Below, piece by piece: positions 45,026-58,235 of a DNA stretch of 64,000 nucleotides (positions within the stretch are counted from its first letter, which is position 1; each line of letters opens with the position of its first letter). The translations under genes and the position numbers were made by a program. This stretch comes from Sthenelais limicola (taxonomy: Eukaryota > Annelida > Polychaeta > Phyllodocida > Sigalionidae). The stretch spans positions 152,510,808 to 152,574,807 of the forward strand of contig OW804095.1 in assembly GCA_942159475.1 (NCBI GenBank), given 5' to 3'. Below the pieces are notes generated by a model that was not told where the DNA came from, did no database searches, and saw nothing but the letters and a program-made list of their open reading frames with translations.

Positions 45026-45669
45026 TATCCAATCATACCAGAACAAAGATTTGTTATACACAAAGCACACTGCATTAGATATCCGCTTTTTGTTAGACAA
45101 TCATTTGAACTGAACAAATAAAGAAGTCCTTAAGATATGGTTCATAATCAACAGATGTCGCTTAAGCTGCTTCTGAGTGGGAGCAAATACGAGCTCTTCT
45201 ATAGACGCTTCCTCACCCAGGGTCGGTTTCATAACAAATTCGTCATTTTTTTCATGAAAATATCTACCTAAAAACGTAAAACGTGTCTTACTGTTATTAT
45301 TTTCTTATGACCAGATTATTTCTTTTCGTCTCGGTAGTTATTATATACCATGGTGATGTAACTCAAATTGCTTTCTTTTTATATGTGCAATAAAGTCCTT
45401 CATAATAATTAATATATGCCACTAACTATAAAACCATATATCAGCCGCAGTAAGCAGTCGGTCTGGTGGAGCCCTGCCTTAAGGGACTATTCACACAATG
45501 CTATATGTAGATCGGTTTCGGCTCAGAGTTAAGAGAGTCCCTCTGAAGCTATAGCTGCAAACTGCAAACACCCTGATACCATCTGATCTGGGAGGATGTG
45601 AGTCTAGACTAATTTGATAATCCTACAGCAGAGACATTCCGAGGACAAATAGCAGAGAAAGAGACATTC
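45026..45669. other. intergenic, no feature seen
   Basis: Non-coding, AT-rich. Confidence 0.4.
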
Positions 45670-45790
45670 ATGTGTTACAGTGTCATAAGTTGCAAAATTG
45701 ATATTATTCAAAATGATATCTCTTTGTTGGAATGTTGTCATTTTCAGCTTATCTAGTGCTCTAGGTTGTATGAATACATGTGTAGTGATT
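45670..45790 (+). mobile_element. MITE-2 fragment
   Basis: GTGTCATAAGTTGCAAAATT and TCTCTTTGTTGGAATGTTG correspond to the family's first third. Confidence 0.6.
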
Positions 45791-46289
45791 TCCATCTCAC
45801 CACCCAAGTTTGATATTTCTTAATCTTAGCGAAGGGAAAGAAGACCAGACACACAGCTCTTTAGGTATCACAGACTTTATTCTCCACACAAACCATGTCC
45901 AATAGTGAATGTCGGACCAACAGAGGTGACCAGGTATTGGCCTCACAAGACAAGTGGCAACTTTGGTACACAGTCAATGTAGGTGTTTAGGGTACAAATG
46001 CTTAACATGGTTCAACATGAGGACAGTTAGGTATGATAACACAGAGTCTTGCCGGGACGTCCGGAAATACTCCCACACATATTATGGTAAATGATTTGAC
46101 TAGATAAGGAATACCCGTAATGTTGTATTACTGGAACTTTGTCCAAGTAAGAAAAGGCGGGAATCTGAATGGCTGTTCCTCAATCGGGATCACGTTCAGC
46201 TGAGGTGTGTGCACCCAATTATAGCAGCGCCTGGTCAAGCCAATCATTCCCGGACTACTAAAACCCATATTCACTACACATGTATATAT

Positions 46290-46535
46290 ACCTTATTTCA
46301 GGACAGTGTATACATATATTAAACATATCCTTATTTCTAAGGTTGAGTATATTTAGCTACTTTACTAGTAATTGTCCACCCAGAAATTGTTCAAACATAA
46401 CAAAATCAAACATAAAATATATAAAAATACATCTTAGATTTCCTAAGTGTTAACATCATTGGAATCTAATCTTTTCAATATGATGGCATCTTAAATTCAA
46501 TTTCCTGACCTGTGACCTACTCGTGACACATCACA
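46290..46535 (-). mobile_element. MITE-2 fragment
   Basis: Right two-thirds of the family (GAGTATATTTAGCTACTTT, CATTGGAATCTAATC, GACACATCACATTG). Confidence 0.65.
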
Positions 46536-46773
46536 TTGTAAGTAAGATTTGTTATGCAACAGGCACCAGAAGTGCCACTCTAGGCGACATCCCAACACTG
46601 CTCTATTTGCTCGCTGGTCCACAGAGATGATTGGGTAAACCCGGGGCAAACGGCATCGATTTGTTCTCCATATCAGGCTTTCTCCAGCCACCTATAGAGA
46701 CAGCTTGTAGATCTATATTGCAGACAGTTGCACATGTGTTGTATGGGTCAGCATGTTCATGTGCGTTGATGCA

Positions 46774-47195
46774 CATATATGTGATGTGTTTCAGGAAAAT
46801 GAGTCATAAGTCGCAAAATTGATATTTAGTATTATATTAGTGTTTTTTTCACAAGATCACATTATTGGAATGTTCTAATTGTTGGAGGGTTTATCGCTTA
46901 TAGTCATATCAATTGATGTATCAAGTTTCAGGAGAATCTATAATATATCCTTTCGCTTTAAAGGTCCTCATATGGACTACATTTAGTTACTTTACTGTTT
47001 ATTGACCCCCAGAAATATTGGAAACTATTTTTTTCAAAAACAAAAACATCGAACTTAATATCTAGAAATACTTATTAAATTATTAGACTGTTTACTGTCA
47101 TTGGAATCGGCTTGATCTGATCTTTTCAAATATAATGATATCTCAAAATCTATTTTTGCGACTTATGACTCATTTTCCTGAAACACATCACAAAT
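46774..47195. mobile_element. MITE-2, complete copy
   Basis: ATATATGTGATGTGTTTCAG, GAAAATGAGTCATAAGTCGC at the left; TGACTCATTTTCCTGAAACA at the right. Confidence 0.88.
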
Positions 47196-47261
47196 ATATA
47201 CATACATAAAACCCAAAAGGTGTAGCTCCTGCCTTGAATTACCCTGTATTTGGAAATTTGA

Positions 47262-47640
47262 AATATAGTAGTAGTAGAGCAGATTATAAAGCCTACAATT
47301 GGATGAATTGTGGGTTTGATGGTTAAAGCATAAAACTTCTCATGGTGGTAGATTAGGAACTTAAGAACATTTTAGAACGACTATGGGTTCAATATTAGGG
47401 GGGGGAGAGTAGGGGTGGTTAAAACCATTCTAGCAGTGATATTCTTGCAGTGGGAGACAGGATTCCATAACAAACGGCAGCCATTTTCCAAAACGGCTGC
47501 CATAGTCATTAGGGGGCACAATTGCGATGGCCCTACATTCGAACATGTTCTTATGGTCCTTATGTACCACTGTGAGAAGTTTTATGCTTTAATCATTAAA
47601 CCAACAATCTGTTCACTAATCTGCTCTACTGTAGGTATTG
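47262..47640. mobile_element. MITE with ~75-bp terminal inverted repeats
   Basis: TAGTAGAGCAGATTATAAAG ... AAAGCATAAAACTTCTCATG (left) is inverted at 47565-47640. The interior includes AAAACGGCTGCCATAG. Ends at the GATAA-type tail at 47643. Confidence 0.7.
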
Positions 47641-47835
47641 TAAAGATAAGATAAGATGTTTTATTTTTCATAGGCAAGGAGTACAAAGTGAGTACAGTCA
47701 AGCAATGATTAAAGAGACAAATTGGTCGACACACCTTTATGATACTGCGAGGTACCATTTCTTCCGGCAGTTACCACAAATTTGGAATAGTTTAGGATGA
47801 CTAAGCTAGGATGAATGACAATTTGATATAATATT

Positions 47836-48003
47836 TCACACAACAAGAGGTAGCTGTAGGTGTGGTATGGCTGGACGCAGAGAGGCCAGTGACCTGGAAA
47901 CTAGGTCAGAGTGGGGTGGTAACCGATACAAACACGAGGTGGCACTGCTAGCCTATACCTCTTGATTTATATGAATATATATAAATATATATTGAAACAT
48001 GAA
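47836..48003 (+). repeat. direct repeat, partner at 48088-48249
   Basis: CACACAACAAGAGGTAGCTG through TATATATTGAAACAT; about 165 bp, 90% or more alike in the two copies, spaced about 250 bp. Confidence 0.9.
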
Positions 48004-48087
48004 TATGCGAGTGTGGAAAAATAAATAAGCTTGTGTGGCTTGATGGCCGGCTGTCAACGGGCCGCCCTATAATTTATTAAGATTTGT

Positions 48088-48249
48088 TCACACAACAAGA
48101 GGTAGCTGTAGGTGTGCTGTGGCTGGACGCAGCAAGGCAAGTGACCTGGGCCCTAGGTCAGAGTGGGGTGGTAACCGATACAGACACCAGCTGGCACTGT
48201 TGGCCTACCTCTTGATTTATATGAATATCTAAATATATATATTGAAACA
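48088..48249 (+). repeat. direct repeat, partner at 47836-48003
   Basis: Second copy; small substitutions and deletions relative to the first. Confidence 0.9.
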
Positions 48250-49113
48250 TAAATAAGATCAGTCTTTACCCTATTTCAGTTGGGTGATCCCATCTGTGAA
48301 TTTCACCAAAAACTAAAATAAGAACGTATTTCTTTAAAATCATTTATAACATATTTCACTTCATGTGTTGTGGCTATTGCGAATGCCCTATTGGCAAGCA
48401 TCTCGTGGGTTTAATGCCATATCACTCGCCCTTGCAAACATAGATTCCTGCGTGTGTATAGACTTAGTGGGAAGGTCTGGATTTACTTAACTAGGATGGG
48501 CTAGCATAGCAAGCGGCACAATCGAAGATGCATCGTCGTTTGCATCGACAATTCTCCCTATCCTTGATAGTGCGAAAATACATTATCCGACCGTCACGCC
48601 ACCTAGCTTTTCTGGCTTTGCTAAGGTGGGAGCTTCCGGTTATGGCACCCACAACCTAATAAACAGTGTATGCCTAAACATGGTAAACCCATACACTCAT
48701 TGCTCGGACTCTACTCCTTCAAATACGTAAAATTATATACCTACGGATAGCTGAGAATATAATCTTTTCATATCATTTAATCCTGTCACAATCTTTACAT
48801 TTTTTGCTGGTATTATCACCGTTTCACCTTATAGGCGGAAGCTTCCGTCTAAGCCTATTGGGAGATATTGCAGCCTACAGCGCCACTGGTGTTAAATTCG
48901 CATGCTATCTGGCTAACTGGGTTCAGCAGAATTGGTTCGGTAGGAATGAACACATTTATGTTTAGAGGAATCAACCCAACTTACTTCTTCAGGAATCATT
49001 TGTATTAAGCCTTTAGATGTTGGGATTTGTAATTAAATGATCAAGGCTATTCTGAGAATTTCAATTTTGTGATGGTTTGAGACCCGAGGAAAATCCTATT
49101 GCTCCTGCAACCG
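48250..49113. other. intergenic, no feature seen
   Basis: Mixed composition; no ORF with a recognisable domain. Confidence 0.4.
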
Positions 49114-49228
49114 TTAAGGGCCCTGTCCACTAAGCCAATTCTCATGCGATTCTCACATAGTTTAGTGGAAAAGAGCCCACTGAGGCACAAAATTGCATGA
49201 GAATTGGTTTAGTGGGTTAGGGCCTTAA
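49114..49228. mobile_element. 115-bp MITE with TTAA target duplication
   Basis: TTAAGGGCCCTGTCCACTAA at the left and GGTTTAGTGGGTTAGGGCCTTAA-type inverted end at the right, with ~30-bp arms. TTAA on both sides is the piggyBac-superfamily signature. Confidence 0.7.
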
Positions 49229-50894
49229 GTTTACCACCACTAGTTATACTCTCTACCCCGAGGGAGTTTGTACTATAGCTTTCTGATTTATTTGACATTG
49301 GTATCAAATGGAAGCTCTTTAAGAGTTATTCAACTTATTTAATGATCATAAACGTTTAAAGTGAACAGTGAATTTAAATTATTTCAAATTTCGTAGCATC
49401 GCTAATAATCATAGTAAATTGATGAAATTATACTTCAAATGGAAGCTGATAAGCCTTCTCCAAATGATTCTTTTTTTCTTATTCCGGATACAACAAAGTC
49501 ACAAGTAAGAGTGATTAAGTATGAAATGCAGAAGATCGTACAATATAATGACGCAGGCTCACGGGATTTATTCAACGAGGAATATCCATGGTTTTTTGCC
49601 CACTGCTGTGTCTAACTAAATCGACTGACTCTAATAGATGCTAAGCTAGGGATTCTTAACGCTAGGACATTTTAGACAGAGGAATGTAAATGTGTTCATA
49701 TGATAGTAGAACATTACATAATTAAATTGCTATGACTATATGACTAATTCCTTTGCCCTTATAAGAAGAAATGTGTGGAGATTGCCACCAAAACGCCCTC
49801 TAGCGGCAGGAATCGGCTCCAAATTCAGTGATCCACATCAGGTTTTGATTACCAGGGGTAGAAGGTATTTTCAATATGCATACATGTATGATCCTCATTA
49901 ATGCCTCTTGCTATAAGGCGTGAGGTGCGAGCCCTGAATCTTTTAAACAATACTGCTCTGTTTGCAAATGAAAATCAAGGACATATTCTCAGGAACGGAA
50001 ATCTTTTAGATTAGATGGCGAAAAAATAGCTTAGGAAGAAGTGTACTTGGTAGGTTGGTTTTGGAAGACGATATGTATTTTAAAACTTCAATAAAAAAAC
50101 ATCATCATGATGGTTTTATGGTTTCAGGAAGGGTTGAAATGTAGACCCTCAACTGTATATCAGTTATTTGCCCCAGACATTTTATTCTCGATATTATCAT
50201 GATATAATTATCGTTTCTTGATATGAAATGTTATTGTTCCTGAATAAACATACTTTCAAATTCAATTCAATGGCCAATCGTGAGAAGCTTGATGTTTTTA
50301 ACCAAAAGTGCATGATTATTCCCTTATTCCCCCTACTATATGTGCTTTCTACTTTTATGGCTGCGTTTCCAGCTTAACAAACACAAACACATTTTCTCGA
50401 TTGTTCTCTCTTTGCACATCATATTGGCGTATTGGCGTAAAATGAAGGATTTGGTTTCACCGAATGGAGGAAAGTTGATATTATAGGATCAATTGTACAA
50501 TATATATATATTGGCCTTTGTATGAGTCTCTCTATAGGCAGTGCTATCCCACTGTAGACATCTTATTGACATTAGCTCATCGAGTGCAGCAATCAAGTGG
50601 GTAAAGCTACATATCATTTATAAGTGGTATTTTGTTGGGTCGATTCCCAAGGACATTGGTCTGTGCTTTTCTACAACAAAAACCTGCAAAAAAGGTTTAT
50701 ATGGCAACGCATAGAAACAATTATGTAAATGGGTTTTTTCCCTGTGTCATTTATTTATTGAATACAAAACCACAAACAAAACAAACTCAATGCTCCAATC
50801 AATTGTATTGTTCTAAATTGTCCAATGTATTAGATAGATGTTGAATACAAATAAAATCCGCAAAGTTATATGTTAACTTAGTACACCTCAGTCT
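49229..50894. other. intergenic, no gene recognised
   Basis: AT-rich. A retroposon-like AATAAACATACTTTCAAATT with TTCAA repeats lies near 50240-50275. A 70-codon frame at 50632 has no domain. Confidence 0.4.
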
Positions 50895-50993
50895 TAAAAT
50901 ATGACAAAATTCATATCCCCAGTGAGAAAAAAACATATGGAAAATATGATTTTTGCGACGTGTGACTCATTTGTCTGTGAACATCACTCATGA
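50895..50993 (-). mobile_element. MITE-2 fragment
   Basis: Right end only (TTTTTGCGACGTGTGACTCA, GAACATCACTCATG). Confidence 0.6.
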
Positions 50994-51510
50994 GATAGTC
51001 CAGGGCCTATAGCCTCTGAGGCCAGGTTTCCGGGATGTGTGATAAAGCCAGAGAAATTCCCGCCATTACACTCACCATTCAGTACTTTTTGCGGACACAC
51101 CACTTCTGGATATTACCTATAATACGGTTAGTAGACGTTTATTATTTACAACATCCAGGAAATATGAATAGATGCGCCTATATGTGCCTAAAGTATTGGC
51201 ACAAAACTCTTCATTGCGAATTGGTGCTTCTTTTCATAGAGGCCATTGAGCGATGTAACCTCTATATCGATTCTTGATTCGCAGGGTATTTGACTATAGT
51301 AGGGTGAAATGGTTCCATTGACAAGATGAACCTAGGCACTGCATTGTCTATATGTTGATGGGTATATATGTATATATGTGTATGTATGTGTATCTATAGC
51401 AGTCCTTAGTCATGCAAGTGCACAACTTTTTGTCATGAAGTGCACCAATGTACTCCACCCTTAACCCTTTATTTCGCTCATTTCTTTTTTTAAAACTTTT
51501 AGAACTTTTG

Positions 51511-51916
51511 GTGAGTGAGTGAGTGAGATTGGTTGCTTTACGCCCTTATCAACACATTGAAGGTTATATCAAAGGCGGGAGAGCTGAGAGGGAGTGAGTG
51601 AGTGAGATTGGTTGCTTTACGCCCTTCTTATCAACACATTGAAGGTTATATCAAAGGCGGGAGAGCTGAGAGGGAGTGAGTGACTGAGATTGGTTGCTTT
51701 ACACCCTTATCAACACATTGAAGGTTATATCAAAGGCGGGAGAGCTGAGAGGGAGTGAGTGAGTGAGATTGGTTGCTTTACGCCCTTCTTATCAACACAT
51801 TGAAGGTTATATCAAAGGCGGGAGAGCTGAGAGGGAGTGAGTGACTGAGATTGGTTGCTTTACACCCTTATCAACACATTGAAGGTTATATCAAAGGCGG
51901 GAGAGCTGAGAGGGAG
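51511..51916. repeat. minisatellite of alternating 78- and 82-bp units
   Basis: GAGATTGGTTGCTTTAC recurs at 51526, 51604, 51686, 51764 and 51846: spacing 78, 82, 78, 82. The longer unit has CCCTTCTTATC, the shorter CCCTTATC, so the real unit is a ~160-bp dimer. Confidence 0.95.
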
Positions 51917-52160
51917 GCAGTTTATGATCATACCCAGGAAATAGAGAGAGAGAAGAAGGGAGAGAGATACAGGGAAAAGAGACAGAAAGGCACTGTATGG
52001 TCTTACCCAGGAAATAGAGATAGAGAAGAAGGGAGAGAGAGACAGAGAAAAGAGACAGAAAGGCACTGTATGGTCATATCCAGGAAATAGAGATAGAGAA
52101 GAAGGGAGAGGGAGACAGAGAAAAGAGACAGAAAGGCACTGTATGGTCATATCCAGGACT
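51917..52160. repeat. 73-bp purine-rich minisatellite, ~3.3 copies
   Basis: CCAGGAAATAGAGATAGAGA ... GACAGAAAGGCACTGTATGG, period 73. The open frames on both strands here are by-products of the repeat. Confidence 0.93.
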
Positions 52161-53224
52161 TAACTTTTGGTATGTCCTGGAAGACCTGGGTTAAATTCCA
52201 CCTTTCTCACAAACTTATAGAACAAATTGAACTATTATTATTTAACTGTAGTTTACTACTTAATAACTCGGGTGTTTTTAAAAAAGAAAAATCAGATTAA
52301 CTGATCCTGGTAAAAAGTGAATGGGATTAGCCTGGTAGTACATCTTCGTTTTCCTCAGCAATACGCGGGAATTGTTGAAGTCGCAAAACTGATATGATCT
52401 CTTTGTGAGAATGTCCTCAGTTGTGGGGGTGCCTAGCGCTCGAAGTCATATAAATACACCTCCTTAATCGGGGATCAAGAAGGAACACGATTTGTTGTAC
52501 GATTAGTCTTAGGATCCTACGATTAATCGGGGGTTAACACAAGTAGTGGGAGACTTGAATTAAATCGTGCAACTAATCTTTAGACCAAATCGGCCGCAAA
52601 ATGAACCCTGTGTGGGTACGCCTTTAGCAAGGAACAGTAAGTATGGGAGGGGAAAAAACTTCCTAAGCAACGGGTGGTACCTGAGCAGAGCAAGCACTGC
52701 AAACTCAACTGCGAGCGTTCTTTTACCCCAAAACGATTGATTCTTTTTGGATTTTTATTTTATTTTTCTTACTTTACTTTTTACTCTTTTTTGTTTTTAC
52801 TTTTATTCAATCTGTCAACTAATAACCAGATCCTGTTTCAGGGTCGATCACACAATATCACATCCTACCCTTTTCTCATCATAATATGTGCGTTTTCCTG
52901 GAATATAGAGTTGACGATTATACTAAACACATGATAGTTAATGATTGTTAATGACATGATAGACTCTGTTCTGTTGTGAATGAGGTTTTAGGGTTACATT
53001 CTCCTAGGGGTGGGGGGGGGGGCGGGTATATTTGCAAAAAGGAAACAACGCGCTTTTCTCGTCGATTTGACTCAACAGAGTTTATACGTTACCTTCGCTG
53101 TGTTTGAAAGCGGAACACAATAATACAAATGACATGACTTGTTGTAAGTAATAGGAGAGAAATCATGTCCTTGGTTAGAGCAGATTTAAATAAACTTTTA
53201 ATTACCACCATATATGAATTTAAA
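52161..53224. other. intergenic, possible decayed MITE
   Basis: 52450-52620 carries repeated ACGATTAATCGGGG / CGATTTGTTGTACG words in both orientations, perhaps an old inverted-repeat element. A T-rich tract lies at 52740-52810 and a G run near 53010-53025. No gene. Confidence 0.4.
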
Positions 53225-53330
53225 CTGCAGTCCCTATATAAGTATTCATCATTTTCAGCACAAATTAGCAGAAATTTCTAATTGTGTAGATCTGCGATTG
53301 TACACTGTTCAACGAATTGTCCCGTATACA
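53225..53330. mobile_element. MITE-1 fragment
   Basis: Right end only: ATCATTTTCAGCACAAATTAG, TGTAGATCTGCGATTGTACA. Confidence 0.55.
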
Positions 53331-53529
53331 GTTAACACTATAGGGGTCACACGATCCCAGATTGCATAACGCAAACAACGCTTGATTAACAGTTTAAATG
53401 GATTTGTTAAAGGAACTATAAATATATCACAATAGAGTGAAAGGTTCATTCGCGTTTTACGCTCTCGGCTAATAACAATGGATGCTTGTTTCCTCTGTTG
53501 GAGACTTTCCCTATATATACGTTGCCACC

Positions 53530-53928
53530 ATATGTGATATGTTTAGGAAAATGAGTCACAAGTCGCAAAAATGATATTTTTCAAAGCCTATTATTTACAA
53601 GATCTCTTTGTTGGAATATTTTTATTTTTAGAGAGTCAAGTCCTTGTGGTTGTGTAAAGACGTGTATCAAATTCCAAGACGGTTCATTAAATATATCTGT
53701 GCGTTTCTTAGATTATCCTATGGAGTATATTTAGTTACTTGTAATTGTCCACTCAGATATATTGCAAACTTTTTTTTTTAAATAAAAATATCAAACTGAA
53801 AAGATAGAAGTATGTATTAGATGCCCTTAATGTTTAAATTCATTAGAATCCCCTTGGTCTCATCTTTTCAAATATGATGATATCTCAAAAATCAATTTTT
53901 GCGACTTGACTCGTGACTTGACTCGTGC
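53530..53928. mobile_element. MITE-2 copy
   Basis: CATATGTGATATGTTTAGGA at the left; TTTTTGCGACTTGACTCGTG at the right (the last words duplicated). Confidence 0.82.
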
Positions 53929-54018
53929 AGGTTCTTCTACCTACATGACGATATAACATTATATATATATTCTGAGCCTGTTTCCAATTCTATTGACCTT
54001 ATGTGGGGCTATCTGATG

Positions 54019-54275
54019 TATGGGTCAAGTTCTCAGAAAATGTACAATTCTTCTTCACCCATCCCCCCCCCCCCCCCCAAATAACCCAAATTCCAGACGG
54101 AAGAAGTAAAGTTCAAAATACAGTTCAACCTAACCAAACAGATTGCTAGAATCAATGCAATGCCGAATATACTCGAATTTACCTAATATTGACCAAATTG
54201 CAGCCAAATTTAGCAGAATTTACTAAATATGTACAGCTGCCAATTGCACATGTTTTGATAAATCTGACCCATATA
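54019..54275. mobile_element. MITE-1 copy with a 17-C run
   Basis: TATGGGTCAAGTTCTCAGAA to AAATCTGACCCATATA. A C homopolymer at about 54062-54078 interrupts the left part. Confidence 0.88.
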
Positions 54276-54464
54276 TTACATTGATTTCATTTCCATTCCT
54301 AATCGGGTCACAGAGTGGTATGTATTATTAGACACAATTTTAATATAATAGCCCTTCTCCGTCTCAGATGCAACCATCTATTAATTAGCAATGCTACAGG
54401 CACTTTACATGACACCTGAATATTGAGGTCGGGCGTATTGTCAGAGTCTAGGCAATTAACACTA

Positions 54465-54700
54465 GGGCCATATTTTCAGAAAATGTACAATTCAATTTCG
54501 CCAATCTTCTCAAATAACCCAAATCTCAGACGAAAATAAAGTTCAAAAGACAATTCAACCTAGCCAAACATAATGCTAGAATCAATGCAATGCCGAATAT
54601 ACTCGAATTTACCTAGTATTGACCAAATTGCAGCCTAATTTAGCAGAATTTACTAAATGTGTACAGCTGCCAATTTACATTTTCTGAAAATCTGACCCAC
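54465..54700. mobile_element. MITE-1 copy
   Basis: ATATTTTCAGAAAATGTACA to TTTCTGAAAATCTGACCCA; same orientation as the copy 200 bp upstream. Confidence 0.85.
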
Positions 54701-55761
54701 TACTCAATTGCCGAACGGGAGCTCTCAGATCAAGGCTACTCAGTGCAAGGAATTACCTTGTACTAAAGGTATAATAACGAGGAGTTTAATTATTGGGTCT
54801 GAGCTATGTATGGTCCAATGTAGTGATTAGTAGTAGGTCTAGTGCAATGAGCAGGTATGCAGTAAATGCATGAAGAACCACGGGTGCCTTTCTTCAATTC
54901 AATTCAATTAAAAGATTCTTTAGAGATGAAGGGAATGAATCAACTGAATTAAAAAACACCTCACAGAAAATGCATTGTGGCATATTTATTGTTTGGCGAC
55001 TCTTGGCGAAAAATTGTTTATTGAAGATGAAATTACAATGGGTCGGTCAATTCTGTCTGAGACAACAGGTCTTCCAATGACTGCCGACTTTGGATCTTTG
55101 AATGATGTTACAAGTATTATTTGAAACTTGTATTGTATTGTATAACAAGGTACAAAAATAGTGATAATTCTGGAAATGGGTGTCACTTTCTATGGTAGCC
55201 TTAGCTCTCAATAATATAGCAAATTGAGATGAAATGAGTAATTACATTGATGAACATTATGATGTTATTGTACAGGAAGGAGAGCAACTCACACATTTGA
55301 CACAAGATAGGTTCTTAACATATCCTTTCAACCCATATTGGGAAAAAATTTATTTATTCATTTTTTAAAGATTTATTTATACTTGGTATACAGGATCCCC
55401 AAATTGGATACAAGATTAAGTACAAGGTACAAAGAATGTGCACAAAAGTGTACGTGTGTATATATATACAGGCGGGTGTCAGGATTTTCTGGTTGTAGCT
55501 ACAAGTAGCTATGTAATAATTATGTATCCATAGATTTTTGGAACTTTAGCATCACTCACTAGAAGGCGTCTGTACAGTTTATGAACTGTATACTTGGCGA
55601 ATATTAGTGATATTAATAATGATAACCATAATAATGCCATGTCCCTCAGTCACGAGGACTTTTAATTCATGTATAGACCCTTATTCACAGGTACAAAGAT
55701 TCAAGACATTGTTGGTACAACCCAATATTTTCAATCATGAATGACAAATATATTTCCTCAT
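54701..55761. other. intergenic, no feature seen
   Basis: TTCAA repeats near 54893-54910 mark another retroposon tail. No gene. Confidence 0.4.
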
Positions 55762-56013
55762 AGCGGAACTCCACTATAGGTAAAACACGGCGCCAACAGG
55801 CAAAATTCGTCGCCAACATTTCTAAAAATTCTGAAAATTCGACATGACTAAAAATTCTAGTGGATGAGGGGGTAAAATAGGTTGTTGGCAACACATTTAT
55901 TTCTTGCCAACAACTGCAAAATATCTAACTTGATTAGATATTTCGTCGCAAAAAATTCGTCGCAGCTGTTTTTGCCTGTTGGCGCCGTTTTTTACCTATA
56001 GTGGAGTTCCGCT
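55762..56013. mobile_element. MITE-3 copy (252 bp)
   Basis: AGCGGAACTCCACTATAGG and GGCGCCAACAGGCAAAATTC at the left, with the inverted form at the right ending ACCTATAGTGGAGTTCCGCT. A second copy is at 63014-63253. Confidence 0.88.
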
Positions 56014-57994
56014 ATTAGACACTTAAATTTTATACCATTGAAACTAATATCACCCAATGTTACCAGTATTATATACAACAATTGTTACCAAGATATTGAG
56101 ACAACAACTTTTATTTATTTACTGCGCCCATGCATTACCATTCAGTGCGGGCAGCCATATTGAATAAGTACACATTACTGTAACTACATGTTTTCACACT
56201 TATACCCCCTTGAAACGTATTATAGTCCAGTAAAAATAGGAAAAAATTAGAACAGAAATGCGGTTTTCACCTTGAACTCCCATTAGGTCCCCAGATGAAC
56301 ATACTAAAAATGTAGAAAAATCTTCATTACCTGATGAAGAGCAAGATAGCTCGAAAGCTAGTATAAATAAAATAACCCACAAAAACCAACACTTTGGGAT
56401 TATTCCTCTACTATAGTACATACAACTAAGAAGAGATTAACTGGGATCCCCGCTATATAACGACGACCAACTCCTCTCCTTAAATTTTATACATAATAAA
56501 TATTAATCAATTGAATATAAGCAGAAGTGATGTGCAAAGGGATCTGTATAGTGAGCAGATGTGGTTGATGTGGAGAAAGCTTTGTGCAGTTAAAGCTTCG
56601 TCCAGTCATGCGGCCCCGCGGGTGAAACCTTTGTGTGGTGGTATATATGTACTATATATTGCTTATACTTCCAGTTTTTACATGATATATTTCAACAAAT
56701 ACCTGGACAATAATATCTCTTCCAGGGGGTCCCTACTACACTAAATTAAATTAACATAATAAAAAGAAATTAACATAATATTTATGCTAGACTCTCCCGC
56801 GACTACCGCTTTTGAAAAAAGCCGCCACCGGCTATATTCTCTAAAATTGGACCAGTCGTACCCTTTATCACGGTCCTATGCACATAGTAGAAGAAAAGGG
56901 AATTGCTGCTGTCTCTGCCAACGAAATAAATGCTCATTGAGCTTTTTTACCTAGCTTACTACTACCGTATTTTCTTAAGCATCGTAATTAACCAGGGATT
57001 CCTGGAACAATGTTGTCTATAAAAGAAGGTATAAACAGATTTACCACGTTCGATCGGTGTAGTAAGGTTTGAATCGATCCCCATTGCCGCTATAAGCATG
57101 TAGGCAAACTTGATTGTGGTGTCTCCCAAAACCGCTGCAGGTGCTACTGCATAGTATTACCGATCTTAGAACTTAGAGGCGCTGTTCAGTGTGTACGCAC
57201 TGAGCAGCGCTGGGGGTTGGGTGGGGTGGGGTGGAGGTGGGAAGGAGAGAACGGGGCAGCTGGGTGGACGGGAGTTCGTCGGCAACTGTTTTTCTTTATT
57301 TATAGGCTACAAGCAACTAGCCTAAAAGTCAGATCACCACACAACCCAATCCAGCGGTATGCTTTCTGGATTGAGTTAGGATGAACATAAATGTAGAAAT
57401 ATGAATTATACAAATACAGTCATACTGTCTGCTGTACTTTGGCTAGATTATCCTTTCTATACAGTCTAGACCCAAAGATCAGAGAGTCCTTTCAAACCGA
57501 GGGAAGGCCTCTCGCCTCAAACCGCAAAGTGTCATTATAATTCCATTAAGACCACAAAATGTCATTATTATCCCATTAGAACGCCGAGTCCTGGGCCAGA
57601 ACATCCAATAACGCAGTAGACGTCCAGTCACTGCCATATCATTCTGCCATATCATTCTTATCTGATCTGAGAGGCTTTGAACCTAGACTGTATAAGCTTT
57701 ATACCGATAAAATCCTTGTGCAGTGAAAATGCACCAAACAATGAACAGGTGAAGCAACCAGTTCATCACAAACCACAATTACTACAGCCTTTTTGGCATT
57801 CCCCCTTTCAATATTTAATATCCAATGCTTTTATCCTGGTAAAAACAGTTTGACAGGAATTCTACATTTGTCAATAGAGAGCAATATGTGTAGCGTTGAT
57901 TCAATTGATTCTGCTTCATTTGCACTGACATTTTGTTCACCGCCTTTTTTTAGCCGTCTATAAGCTCTGAGTGTGCTCTGTTGTCGTGTATTGT
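56014..57994. other. intergenic, no gene recognised
   Basis: A G-rich tract at 57205-57245 (GGGGTTGGGTGGGGTGGGG) could fold as a G-quadruplex. Duplicated ATTCTGCCATATCATTCT words lie near 57640. Otherwise nothing. Confidence 0.4.
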
Positions 57995-58113
57995 CATATG
58001 TGATGTGTTTCAGGAAAATGAGTCACGAGTCACAAAAAATGGATTTTGAGATACCATCATATTTGAAACGATGACATCAAGCCGATTCTAATGATGGTAA
58101 ACATTAGACTATT
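57995..58113 (+). mobile_element. MITE-2 fragment (left end)
   Basis: CATATGTGATGTGTTTCAGG through CAAGCCGATTCTAATGATGG. Confidence 0.8.
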
Positions 58114-58235
58114 TTATTTTTTAATTTCACTAATACCTTCACCTCTGGGACTCTGATTTCCTTTAAACTCACCCATGTAGTTATTGATGCAATTTCTCTT
58201 TCGATTGGTGAAAGAATTAGAGAGTCTAAGATCGA

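Noticed and set aside
51860..52150. 96-codon minus ORF (LSLFPVSLSL type)
   Set aside because: Product of the 73-bp purine-rich minisatellite.
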